64,000 nucleotides of DNA from Clostridiales bacterium (GTDB lineage: Bacteria; Bacillota_A; Clostridia; Oscillospirales; Oscillospiraceae), in the NCBI GenBank assembly GCA_004553625.1, contig SFKX01000015.1, positions 6,571 to 70,570 of the forward strand, given 5' to 3'. Position numbers and translations under genes: made by a program. Positions 56,792-64,000 of the stretch are shown one piece after another (positions within the stretch are counted from its first letter, which is position 1; each line of letters begins with the position of its first letter). The notes beneath the pieces are model-generated. The model did not search any database and was not told the origin of the DNA. It saw only the letters and a program-made list of their open reading frames with translations.

Positions 56792-59146
56792 ATGAGGAAA
56801 AAGACGAGGTATATGTCTCTTGTCCTGGCGGCGGCGCTCATGCTCACGCTTCTGGCTGGCTGCGGTTCAGAGCCGGGCGTACAGGAGACGTCCGGGCCGG
56901 AACAGGACGCAGAGGGCAAGGTCTGGGTCTCCGAGTTCACGGAGCTGGCGGATGTGGATTACATCAACCAGGCTTTCAGCGGGGACGGAAAGTTCTATTT
57001 CAGCTACACGGAGTATGACGAGGAAAACGGCACTTCCACGCCCAGACTCTGGTGCTGCGATACTCAGGCGGGCGAGTTCACGCAGCTGCCGGGTTACGTT
57101 CAGCCCGAGCCGCCGGAGGGCGTTGAGCAGAGCTATGCGGATATCTCCGCGCTCGTCCCGACTTCGGACGGTAAGCTGCTGGCGGCGGAGTACATAGGCG
57201 GAACGAAGTTCAACCTGCCCGAGGGCTTTTCCGGCACGGAGGAAGAGAAGTATGAGTACGCCGAGTATGTGACGGAAAGCAGCTTGTCCATCCTGGACGG
57301 GACCGGCGCCAGAACGGGCGAGATAGACCTTACGGCGGCGGGCGAGGCGGCCAAGGCCGCGCTGGAGGCCCAGGGCGAGAGCTATTATGCCGAGTCGGTG
57401 GGCAATATTGCGCCGGGGCCGGACGGCAGCATACTGCTGGTCTACGGCCAGCGCGTGCTGGTCGTGGTGGACGCGCAGGGGCAGGTCCTGTCCTGCGAGG
57501 CGCAGGAGGGGTGGCTGGATTCGCCCATCATCCTGCCGGACGGCCGGGTGGGCTTCCGCACGAACACGATGGACGGCATGGCCTTCCAGATCTATGACTT
57601 TGAGAAGAAAGGCCTGGGCGAAAGCCTCGCCCTGCCGATGAACGCCTATCAGCTCTACCCGGGCGGCGGGGACTACGACCTCTGCTATGTGGACTCCTCC
57701 GCGGTGTACGGGCTGGACCTGGAGAGCGGCGAGACGGAGCGCCTGGCCTCGCTCATAAACTGCGACGTGGACGACAGCGGCATGCGCAGCATGTTCATAG
57801 GCGAGGACGGCTCGATAAACTGCCTGCTCTCGAACTATGAGCTGCAGAAGGTCGAGCTCGCGCGCATCGTGAAGAAGGACGCCTCCGAGGTCCCGGAGGT
57901 GCAGACCCTGCGTCTGGCCTGCATGGGTCTGGACTCCAACCTCCGTCAGAGCATCCTGGAGTTCAACCGCGCAGGCAGCGGCGTGAGGATAGAGGTCTCC
58001 GACTACTCACAGTACGCCACGGAGGAGGACTACCTCGCCGGCGTCACCAAGCTGAACACCGAGATCATAAGCGGCAACGTGCCGGACCTGCTCGTGGCGG
58101 ACAACCTGCCCGTCGAGCAGTACGGGGCGAAGGGCCTGCTCTGCGACCTCTACGAGTTCATAGACTCGGATTCCGAGCTCTCGCGCGAGAGCTTCTTCGA
58201 GAACATCCTGGCCTCCTTTGAGTCGGACGGCAAGCTCTATTCCATAGCGCCGGGCTTTTATGTCATGAGCCTCATAGGCCGGGCGGACGTCGTCGGCGCG
58301 GAGCCGGGCTGGACGATGGACGAGATGATGGCCGTCATCCGGGAGCACCCGGAGGTCCAGTATGTGATGGAGCCCTATATGACCCAGAGCACCATGCTCT
58401 CGACCATGCTGACGCTGAGCCTCGGCCAGTATGTGGACTGGGAGACGGGCGAGTGCGGCTTTGACAGCGAGGGCTTCATAGAGATCCTGGAGTTCTGCAT
58501 GGAAATGCCTTCGGATGCCACCAGCGCGAGCGGCGAGAGCACGCCGGCCATGGTATCCGAGGGGCGTCAGCTGCTGGTCTCCATGACGGCGGCGGACTTC
58601 CAGGAGTATCAGATGTACGAGGCGATGTTCGGCGGCGAGATAGCCTTCAAGGGCTACCCCTCCGCGGAGCGGGCGGGCAACGTGGCGGCGCCCTCCGGCA
58701 GCAAGCTGTGCATCAGCTCAAGCTGCCAGAACAAGGACGCGGCATGGAGCTTCCTGCGCTCCATGCTGACGGAGGATTATTACGACAGCGACCGCCGCTA
58801 TATCTACGGCTACCCCCTGAACAAGGCGGCCTATGACGCCGCAGAGGCCAAGGCCATGGAAAAGCAGTACTCCACCGACCCGGAGACGGGCGAGCAGGTG
58901 GAGCAGTCCGTCGGCGGCTGGGGCTGGGACGACCTCTATGTTGAGATCTATGCCATGAGCGAGGAAGAGGCCCAGGCCCTGCGCGAGCTGATCGCCTCCG
59001 TCAAGTATTCCTACAGCTACGACAAGACCATCATGGAGATGATAACCGAGGAGTGCAGCAGCTTCTTTGCCGGAGAAAAGACGGCGCAGGAGACCGCGGC
59101 GCTCATCCAGAACCGAGTATCCATATATGTTAACGAGCAGCGCTGA
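56792..59146 (+). CDS. Large extracellular solute-binding lipoprotein
   Basis: The 784-residue protein has a lipobox (TLLAGCG) and two parts. Residues about 30-370 are a repeat-like beta region, possibly a propeller, with DGKLLAAEYIGG, PDGSILLVYG and PDGRVGFRTN units. Residues about 385-784 form a family-1 solute-binding domain (LDSNLRQSILEFNRA, NTEIISGNVPDLLVADN). No permease genes are adjacent. ATG 56792 follows TTGGAGG. Such fused proteins are frequent in gut Oscillospirales; a sugar-like ligand is a guess. Confidence 0.82.
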   Translation: MRKKTRYMSLVLAAALMLTLLAGCGSEPGVQETSGPEQDAEGKVWVSEFTELADVDYINQAFSGDGKFYFSYTEYDEENGTSTPRLWCCDTQAGEFTQLPGYVQPEPPEGVEQSYADISALVPTSDGKLLAAEYIGGTKFNLPEGFSGTEEEKYEYAEYVTESSLSILDGTGARTGEIDLTAAGEAAKAALEAQGESYYAESVGNIAPGPDGSILLVYGQRVLVVVDAQGQVLSCEAQEGWLDSPIILPDGRVGFRTNTMDGMAFQIYDFEKKGLGESLALPMNAYQLYPGGGDYDLCYVDSSAVYGLDLESGETERLASLINCDVDDSGMRSMFIGEDGSINCLLSNYELQKVELARIVKKDASEVPEVQTLRLACMGLDSNLRQSILEFNRAGSGVRIEVSDYSQYATEEDYLAGVTKLNTEIISGNVPDLLVADNLPVEQYGAKGLLCDLYEFIDSDSELSRESFFENILASFESDGKLYSIAPGFYVMSLIGRADVVGAEPGWTMDEMMAVIREHPEVQYVMEPYMTQSTMLSTMLTLSLGQYVDWETGECGFDSEGFIEILEFCMEMPSDATSASGESTPAMVSEGRQLLVSMTAADFQEYQMYEAMFGGEIAFKGYPSAERAGNVAAPSGSKLCISSSCQNKDAAWSFLRSMLTEDYYDSDRRYIYGYPLNKAAYDAAEAKAMEKQYSTDPETGEQVEQSVGGWGWDDLYVEIYAMSEEEAQALRELIASVKYSYSYDKTIMEMITEECSSFFAGEKTAQETAALIQNRVSIYVNEQR

Positions 59147-59169
59147 GCACAGCGGCGCGGCTAAGCGGA

Positions 59170-59199
59170 GCGGCCCCCGTTATGGGGGCCGCTTTCCGT
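59170..59199 (+). terminator. Terminator after the solute-binding gene
   Basis: GCGGCCCCC pairs with GGGGGCCGC (59170-59192), followed by TTTCCGTTT. Confidence 0.8.
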
Positions 59200-59269
59200 T
59201 TGCACGGGTGAATTCTTAATGCCATCTTTATACCGGCTGTGCTATATTACAAAGTGAGGGGGTGGAGCC

Positions 59270-60316
59270 ATGGAGCGATGGGGAAGCTGGTGGAGGAACG
59301 CCGGGGTGACGCTCGGGCTGCTGGGCGCGACGGCGCTCATCTGCGCGGGCATGAACGGGATAGCGCGCAGCTCGGCGGCGAGTTCGCTCATCTTTGTGCT
59401 CTGCATACACGTCGTTGCCCGCCTGACGAACGGTTACGCCTGGGGCATCGCGGCGAGCCTGGCGGCGGTGCTGCTGGTGAACTTTGTTTTCACCTATCCC
59501 TTCATGGAGTTCAACTTTACGATTGCGGGCTACCCCCTGACCTTTGTGACCATGCTGACGGTCTCGATAAGCACGAGTGCGCTGACCACGGCGGTGAAGA
59601 AACAGGAACGGCTCCGGCTCGAGGGGGAAAAGGTAAAGATGCGGGCGGACCTGCTGCGCTCGGTGTCTCACGACCTGCGGACCCCGCTGACCTCGATAGC
59701 GGGCTCGGCCAGCGTCCTGCTGGAAAGCCCCGAGCTGCCGGAGGACAAGCGCCGCGAGCTGCTGGACGGCATCCGGGACGACTCGGAGTGGCTGATACGC
59801 ATGGTGGAGAACCTGCTTTCCATCACGCGAGTGGGCGGCGAGGGCGCGCAGATACAGAAGATACCGGAGGCCGTGGAGGAGGTCGTGGCGGACGCGGTGC
59901 GAAAGTTCCGCAAGCTCTACCCGGAGCTGCCGGTGGAGACAGAGGTGCCGGAGGAGGTGCTCTTCGTCCCGATGGACGCGGTGCTCATCTGCCAGGTGCT
60001 GACGAACCTGCTGGAGAACGCGGTGCTCCACGGTCGGACGACAAGCCGGATAACCGTCCGCGTGACGTCCGGGGCGGGCCGGGCGAAGTTCGCCGTGGAG
60101 GACGACGGCGGCGGGATAGACGCGGAGGCGCTGCCCCTGCTCTTTGAGGACAAGCCCGCGGGCGCGGCGCCGGTGGATTCCAAGGGCAGGCACAACATGG
60201 GCATCGGCCTGACGGTCTGCCGGACGATAGTCAAGGCGCACGGCGGCGACATGAGCGCCGCGAACAGGCCGGGCGGAGGCGCGGTGTTCTGGTTCGAGCT
60301 GCCGCTCACGGAATAG
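59270..60316 (+). CDS. KdpD-like sensor kinase lacking the N-terminal KdpD/USP domains
   Basis: The 348-residue protein holds only the KdpD membrane part (DUF4118, four helices within residues 10-110) and the kinase core: H-box SVSHDLRTPLTSIAGSASVL, N-box NLLENAVLHG and G-box NMGIGLTVC. Full KdpD is near 900 residues with cytoplasmic KdpD and universal-stress domains. No kdpFABC genes are near, so it may respond to another cue. The KdpE-like gene follows after 21 nt. Confidence 0.88.
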   Translation: MERWGSWWRNAGVTLGLLGATALICAGMNGIARSSAASSLIFVLCIHVVARLTNGYAWGIAASLAAVLLVNFVFTYPFMEFNFTIAGYPLTFVTMLTVSISTSALTTAVKKQERLRLEGEKVKMRADLLRSVSHDLRTPLTSIAGSASVLLESPELPEDKRRELLDGIRDDSEWLIRMVENLLSITRVGGEGAQIQKIPEAVEEVVADAVRKFRKLYPELPVETEVPEEVLFVPMDAVLICQVLTNLLENAVLHGRTTSRITVRVTSGAGRAKFAVEDDGGGIDAEALPLLFEDKPAGAAPVDSKGRHNMGIGLTVCRTIVKAHGGDMSAANRPGGGAVFWFELPLTE

Positions 60317-60337
60317 AGGACGAAAGGGGGCCGGGCA

Positions 60338-61045
60338 ATGCCGGCAAAGGACAAGATACTGATAGTCGAGGACGAAAAGGGCATATTGAGCTTCATGACC
60401 ACGGTCCTGAGCTCCAACGGCTACGACGTGATCTCCGCGAACAGCGGCGCAAAGGCGATAACGATGGTGACCTCGCACTGCCCGGACCTGGTGATACTGG
60501 ACCTGGGCCTGCCGGATATGGACGGGGTGGAGGTCCTGCGCTTCATACGGGAGTGGACGCACCTGCCGATAATCGTGGTATCGGCGCGGACGCACGAGCG
60601 GGACAAGGTAGAGGCGCTGGACCTGGGCGCGGACGACTATGTGACGAAGCCCTTCGGCACCTCGGAACTGCTCGCGCGGATAAGGACCGCCCTGCGCCAC
60701 ACGCGGACCGCGGCGACCTCCAGCAGCCTGGCGACGAGCGGGCGCTTCAAGGCCGGGGGCCTGGAGATAGATTACGACAAGCGCCGCGTGTTTGTGGACG
60801 GGCAGAGCGTCCACCTGACGCAGAACGAATACAAGATCGTCTCCATGCTGGGCCTGTACTCGGGCCGCGTGCTGACCTACGACTACATGCTCCGCGAGCT
60901 CTGGGGCATGAGCACAAAGGAGAACCGGCAGATCCTGCGCGTGAACATGGCGAACATACGGCGCAAGCTGGAAAAAAACCCCGCGGAGCCGCAGTATATC
61001 TTTACGGAGATCGGCGTGGGCTACTGGATGCGCGAGGCGGACTGA
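60338..61045 (+). CDS. KdpE-like response regulator
   Basis: The 235-residue OmpR-family protein has a receiver (IVEDEKGILSFM, Asp in LVILDLGLPD, Lys in VTKPFG) and a winged helix (TQNEYKIVSMLGLYSGRVLTYDYML, VNMANIRRKLE). A short insert rich in Thr/Ser/Ala links the domains. It pairs with the kinase upstream and ends at a terminator. Confidence 0.9.
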   Translation: MPAKDKILIVEDEKGILSFMTTVLSSNGYDVISANSGAKAITMVTSHCPDLVILDLGLPDMDGVEVLRFIREWTHLPIIVVSARTHERDKVEALDLGADDYVTKPFGTSELLARIRTALRHTRTAATSSSLATSGRFKAGGLEIDYDKRRVFVDGQSVHLTQNEYKIVSMLGLYSGRVLTYDYMLRELWGMSTKENRQILRVNMANIRRKLEKNPAEPQYIFTEIGVGYWMREAD

Positions 61046-61056
61046 GCGGAAAAAGC

Positions 61057-61083
61057 AAAGGCGGGCGTACGCCCGCCTTTTTT
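61057..61083 (+). terminator. Terminator of the KdpDE-like pair
   Basis: AAAGGCGGGC-GTAC-type perfect palindrome (61057-61080) with a T-rich end. Confidence 0.85.
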
Positions 61084-61106
61084 GCTGCTAAAATCTGCGG
61101 CGGCTG

Positions 61107-61135
61107 TTGAATTTTGGAGCGGCAGGCAATATAAT
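61107..61135 (+). promoter_or_regulatory. Promoter of galT
   Basis: A -35 TTGAAT (61107-61112), a 17-nt spacer and -10 TATAAT (61130-61135) lie 34 nt before the start. Confidence 0.8.
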
Positions 61136-61169
61136 GGAAGAGTGCAGATAAATTTTAGGAGGAGAGGAA

Positions 61170-62663
61170 ATGAGCACAGGACGCGCGATAGACTCCCTGG
61201 TGGAATATTGCATCAGGAAGGGGCTCATCCAGCCCACGGAGAGGACCTGGGCCTTCAATACCATTCTGGATATCCTGCGGCTGGACGGCTGCGAGCACGA
61301 AGAGGGCGAGCTGGGAGAGATAGACCTTGCCGCCGTGCTGGACGAGCTCATGGACGACGCGCACGCCCGGGGCGTGCTGGAGGTGGATTCCGTCGTCTAC
61401 CGGGACCTGTTCGATACGAGGCTCATGGGCGCCCTGACGCCGCGGCCCGCACAGGTCATCGAGAAGTTCCGCAGTCTCTACGCGGAGAGCCCGGAAAAGG
61501 CCACGGACTGGTACTATGAGTTCAGCCAGGACACCAACTACATCCGCCGCGACCGCATCGCCAAGGACGTCCAGTGGAAAACCGCCACGGACTACGGCGA
61601 GCTCGACATCACCATAAACCTCTCGAAGCCGGAAAAGGACCCGCGCGCCATCGCCGCGGCGCGGAACCTGCCCGCCTCGAACTATCCGCGCTGCCAGCTC
61701 TGCGCCGAAAACGAGGGCTACGCCGGCCGCGTCAACCACCCCGCAAGGCAGAACCACAGGATAGTCCCCATCACGATAAACGATTCGCCCTGGTTCATGC
61801 AGTATTCGCCCTATGTGTATTATAACGAACACTGCATCGTCCTCAACAGCGTCCACACGCCCATGAAGATAGACGAGCCCTGCTTCCGCAAGCTGCTGGA
61901 CTTCGTGCGGCAGTTCCCACACTACTTCGTCGGCTCGAACGCGGACCTGCCCATCGTCGGCGGCTCGATCCTGGCGCACGACCACTTCCAGGGCGGGCGC
62001 TACACCTTCGCCATGGAGAAGGCGCCGGTGGAGCTGCCCGTCAAGATCCGCGGCTTTGAGGACGTGGAGGCCGGGATCGTGAAGTGGCCCATGTCCGTGC
62101 TGCGCATCCGCTCCGCGGAGCCGGAGCGGCTCATCCGCCTGGCGACCCGCGCGCTGGAGCTCTGGCGCGGCTGGACGGACGAAGAGGCCTTCATCTTCGC
62201 GGAGACGGAGGGCGAGCCGCACAACACGATAACGCCCATCGCCCGCCGCAGGGGTTCGGACTACGAGCTGGACCTCGTCCTGCGCAACAACATCACGACG
62301 GAGGAGCACCCCCTGGGCGTCTACCACCCGCACGCGGAGCTGCACCACATCAAGAAGGAGAACATCGGCCTCATAGAGGTCATGGGCCTGGCGGTGCTGC
62401 CCGCGCGGCTCAAGACGGAGCTGGCCGCCGTGGCCGAGGGGCTGCTCCGCGGCGCGGACCTGCGCGCGGACGAGCTCACCGCCGCCCACGCCGACTGGGC
62501 CGAGGGCTTTGCGAAAAACTACGAGCTCACGCCCGAAAACGCCCTGGACGTCGTCCGGCACGAGACGGGCCTGGTGTTTGCCAAGGTCTTGGAGCACGCG
62601 GGCGTCTACAAGCGCACGGAGGCCGGCCGCGCCGCCTTCCTCCGCTTCATCGAGGCCCTGTAA
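61170..62663 (+). CDS. galT: UDP-glucose-hexose-1-phosphate uridylyltransferase, class II
   Basis: The 497-residue length and sequence fit the Firmicutes class II GalT of the Leloir pathway. Key segments are NYPRCQLCAENEGYAGR, NDSPWFMQYSPYVYYNEHCI, GGSILAHDHFQGGRY with the active histidines, and ADGHL-like PHAELHHIKKENIGLIEVMG. No galK or galE is adjacent. GGAGGAGAGG precedes the ATG at 61170. Confidence 0.95.
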   Translation: MSTGRAIDSLVEYCIRKGLIQPTERTWAFNTILDILRLDGCEHEEGELGEIDLAAVLDELMDDAHARGVLEVDSVVYRDLFDTRLMGALTPRPAQVIEKFRSLYAESPEKATDWYYEFSQDTNYIRRDRIAKDVQWKTATDYGELDITINLSKPEKDPRAIAAARNLPASNYPRCQLCAENEGYAGRVNHPARQNHRIVPITINDSPWFMQYSPYVYYNEHCIVLNSVHTPMKIDEPCFRKLLDFVRQFPHYFVGSNADLPIVGGSILAHDHFQGGRYTFAMEKAPVELPVKIRGFEDVEAGIVKWPMSVLRIRSAEPERLIRLATRALELWRGWTDEEAFIFAETEGEPHNTITPIARRRGSDYELDLVLRNNITTEEHPLGVYHPHAELHHIKKENIGLIEVMGLAVLPARLKTELAAVAEGLLRGADLRADELTAAHADWAEGFAKNYELTPENALDVVRHETGLVFAKVLEHAGVYKRTEAGRAAFLRFIEAL

Positions 62664-62678
62664 GCCGCGAAACAGAGA

Positions 62679-62711
62679 ATACCGCCCCGGGAAATTTCCC
62701 GGGGCGGTACT
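62679..62711. terminator. Left terminator copy at repeat C
   Basis: The perfect inverted repeat ACCGCCCCGGGAAA with its complement spans 62681-62710. The 33-nt block 62679-62711 recurs at 62895-62927. Confidence 0.8.
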
Positions 62712-62715
62712 AGCT

Positions 62716-62882
62716 TGTCGAAGAAGGCAAAGCCTTCTTCGACAAAGGGGACAGCGCTGCGCTCTGCGCCTCGCGTTGCTCGACGCTCGCTCCGCGAGCA
62801 GTATTTTCGGCGACGTACACGCCGCCGCCGAAAATGATCAGAATTCATTTCGCGGCCGCGGCCGCGAAACTCTGCGAGGCTT
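62716..62882 (+). repeat. Structured intergenic repeat, copy C (167 nt)
   Basis: It is the third copy of the element at 8131 and 38459, again between convergent genes in the same orientation. Hairpin 1 (62716-62744) reads TGTCGAAGAAGGC against its exact complement, so two positions differ from copies A and B with matching changes in the other arm. Hairpin 2 uses ATTTTCGGCG with its exact complement, also different from copy A but fully paired. Confidence 0.85.
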
Positions 62883-62894
62883 GGAGGCAGACTG

Positions 62895-62931
62895 ATACCG
62901 CCCCGGGAAATTTCCCGGGGCGGTACTTTTT
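62895..62931. terminator. Right terminator copy at repeat C
   Basis: It is identical over 33 nt to 62679-62711 and is followed by TTTTTT. It serves both the galT side and the convergent gene. Confidence 0.8.
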
Positions 62932-62945
62932 TGATAATCTGTGTT

Positions 62946-63677
62946 TTAGTCGAGCTTCATCGGGGCTTCGCCCTTTTTGAAGTGCAGCTCTTTCATTCCT
63001 TCGACCTCGTCGCACACCTGCTTGAAGGAGCAGACCGAGCAGTCCGTAGCCAGTCCGTCCATGATGTGGTTCAGGGTCAGCGTGATCTTGTCCACGCGCT
63101 TCGCAATATCCGCGAGCTCCTTGCACAGCTCACGGTCGCCTGTAGCGAAGATGACGCAGACGTGATCTATCAGCTTGTTTTCCTTGTATTTCTTTATGAA
63201 GCTGTTGCCGATGGCGCGGAAGCTGATGCCCCGCTTCACGGCCTGCTTCGAGACGCGCACCTGTTCCCGCTGGTTTTCGGGCGAGACGCGCATCATGTAT
63301 CCCTCCGGGTAGACGTGGTACTTCACGAACTCCATGTCCCGGATGGTCCTGAAAGCCTCCTGGTCGTCCCCGCTGATGTCGTTCACGTGGAGGAGGACCA
63401 GCCTTGCGAAGGGCGTATCCGCCCGGATGGAGCCGAGGTCGGGGCCGACGAGGATTATCCTGTCCTCCGGCACGAGCGCCGCGTCCGTTGTGACGCAGGT
63501 GCAGTTGGAAGCGGGATTGCTGCCTCCGCCCAGCTCGAAAGCCGCGTCGCGGGTGAGGACCAGCTCGTTCTGGCCGAGGTCCTTCCAAGCCCGCGCGGGC
63601 TCGTAAGCCCAGCTCTGCGTTTTGTATCCGCCGAGCTTCTCCATCAGCTCTCTGATCGTGCTGTTATAGAGCTCCAT
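62946..63677 (-). CDS. Stand-alone protein related to the middle domain of acetyl-CoA synthase (AcsB/CdhC)
   Basis: The 243-residue protein resembles the middle region of the CO dehydrogenase/acetyl-CoA synthase beta subunit: DRIILVGPDLGSIRADTPFARLVLLHV, a DMEFVKYHVYPEGYMMRVS stretch and RVSKQAVKRGISFRAIGN line up with the segment that binds CoA and contacts the corrinoid protein. The C-terminus has DCSVCSFKQVCDEV, but the nickel A-cluster domain is missing. It cannot be a full synthase. A small membrane protein and an acyl-CoA dehydratase activase lie upstream on the same strand. Confidence 0.65.
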   Translation of the reverse strand: MELYNSTIRELMEKLGGYKTQSWAYEPARAWKDLGQNELVLTRDAAFELGGGSNPASNCTCVTTDAALVPEDRIILVGPDLGSIRADTPFARLVLLHVNDISGDDQEAFRTIRDMEFVKYHVYPEGYMMRVSPENQREQVRVSKQAVKRGISFRAIGNSFIKKYKENKLIDHVCVIFATGDRELCKELADIAKRVDKITLTLNHIMDGLATDCSVCSFKQVCDEVEGMKELHFKKGEAPMKLD

Positions 63678-63679
63678 TC

Positions 63680-63856
63680 TCAGAACGCAATGTCTCTCGG
63701 CTTACGGTCGTGGAACTTGTTCAGGACCGTGTAGAGCCAGCCGACCAGCTTCATATCGAGGTTCAGCATATACACGGTGAAGAGCAGCACGAACGTGAGC
63801 GAGACGGCCTTGAACAGGAACTTAAAGACCTTGCCGAATATGCAGCCTTTCTTCAT
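63680..63856 (-). CDS. Small membrane protein between the activase and the ACS-like gene
   Basis: A 58-residue frame from ATG 63856 reads MKKGCIFGKVFKFLFKAVSL, then a hydrophobic helix (about residues 15-35), and ends with a basic KFHDRKPRDIAF tail. It has a GAAAGGAATGG site upstream and ends 2 nt before the start of the ACS-like gene, so it is probably translated. I do not recognise its family. Confidence 0.6.
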   Translation of the reverse strand: MKKGCIFGKVFKFLFKAVSLTFVLLFTVYMLNLDMKLVGWLYTVLNKFHDRKPRDIAF

Positions 63857-63897
63857 TTATCTGACCATTCCTTTCGTTTGGGCTCGGGGGCCGGGCC

Positions 63898-64000
63898 TCA
63901 CGCGCCCTTGGCCATACCCTTCTGCCTCGCGTACTCAGCCGCGCCCAGGGCGCCCATGAGCTGCGGGTCGGTCTTGAGGTTTATCACCTTCAGCTTCAGC
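63898..64000 (-). CDS. Acyl-CoA dehydratase activase (BadF/HgdC family), C-terminal end
   Basis: Only the last 33 codons are in the window. They read NLKTDPQLMGALGAAEYARQK, cut here, and end KGMAKGA. The PQLMGALGAA pattern is the usual C-terminal ATP-fold motif of activases for 2-hydroxyacyl-CoA dehydratases and benzoyl-CoA reductases, which hold a 4Fe-4S cluster between subunits. The rest lies beyond the right edge. Confidence 0.65.
   Translation of the reverse strand, partial: LKLKVINLKTDPQLMGALGAAEYARQKGMAKGA

Overview
The window is G+C-rich chromosomal DNA of a low-copy, ordinary bacterial type. The gene content points to a spore-forming Clostridia lineage, most likely Oscillospirales from the gut. 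The signs are spmA/spmB, a spoVB-type flippase and an AbrB/SpoVT-like regulator, S-layer-homology proteins, a Rex redox repressor, a RibU riboflavin transporter behind an FMN riboswitch, class II GalT, and several unusually large orphan solute-binding lipoproteins. Starts by GTG or TTG and 4-bp ATGA/GTGA overlaps are common. The genus-level placement is inference.

Layout. 1-6.2 kb (minus): a likely operon running secA, pgeF-like, a peptide-type binding lipoprotein, cdd, a LysR DNA-binding stub, and an SLH protein cut by the window edge. 6.3-12.7 kb (mostly plus): small enzymes, a thioredoxin/thioredoxin reductase pair, and a macro-domain gene followed by a VWA gene. 12.7-16.7 kb (minus): a WYL regulator with five small ligand-binding-fold genes. 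17-18 kb: a low-G+C orphan nuclease-like gene beside tRNA-Pro(UGG). 18.3-25.4 kb (plus): trmB-xth-dusB-sigma-antisigma, rex, an SLH protein and mnmE. 25.4-32.9 kb: one complete histidine operon, hisZGDCBHAF-IE. 33-40 kb: AbrB, spmAB, a probable small RNA, ywiB-argS, FMN riboswitch-ribU and spoVB. 40-43.6 kb (minus): recG, a 3-methyladenine glycosylase and apbE.

43.76-49.36 kb is a 5.6-kb integrated element in the 3' end of tRNA-Arg(CCG). It has a tyrosine integrase, a Cro/CI-type repressor, an excisionase-like gene, a replication-type winged-helix gene, a set of four 17-bp iterons, an ArpU-like regulator and a ribbon-helix-helix gene, with integrase arm-type sites at both ends. It has no capsid, tail or conjugation genes, so it looks like a compact satellite or integrative mobilisable element.

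49.6-64 kb holds a lipoprotein, a condensation-fold acyltransferase/DUF6320/esterase trio, a two-component system next to a VanY-type carboxypeptidase, a large solute-binding lipoprotein, a KdpDE-like pair without a Kdp pump, galT, and the end of a cluster with a stand-alone acetyl-CoA-synthase-like domain and an acyl-CoA dehydratase activase.

The most striking unexplained signal is a structured repeat of 167-169 nt present three times (8.1, 38.5 and 62.7 kb). Each copy lies between convergent genes in the same orientation and is flanked by a duplication of the local terminator sequence. Two of its hairpins carry compensatory base changes between copies.
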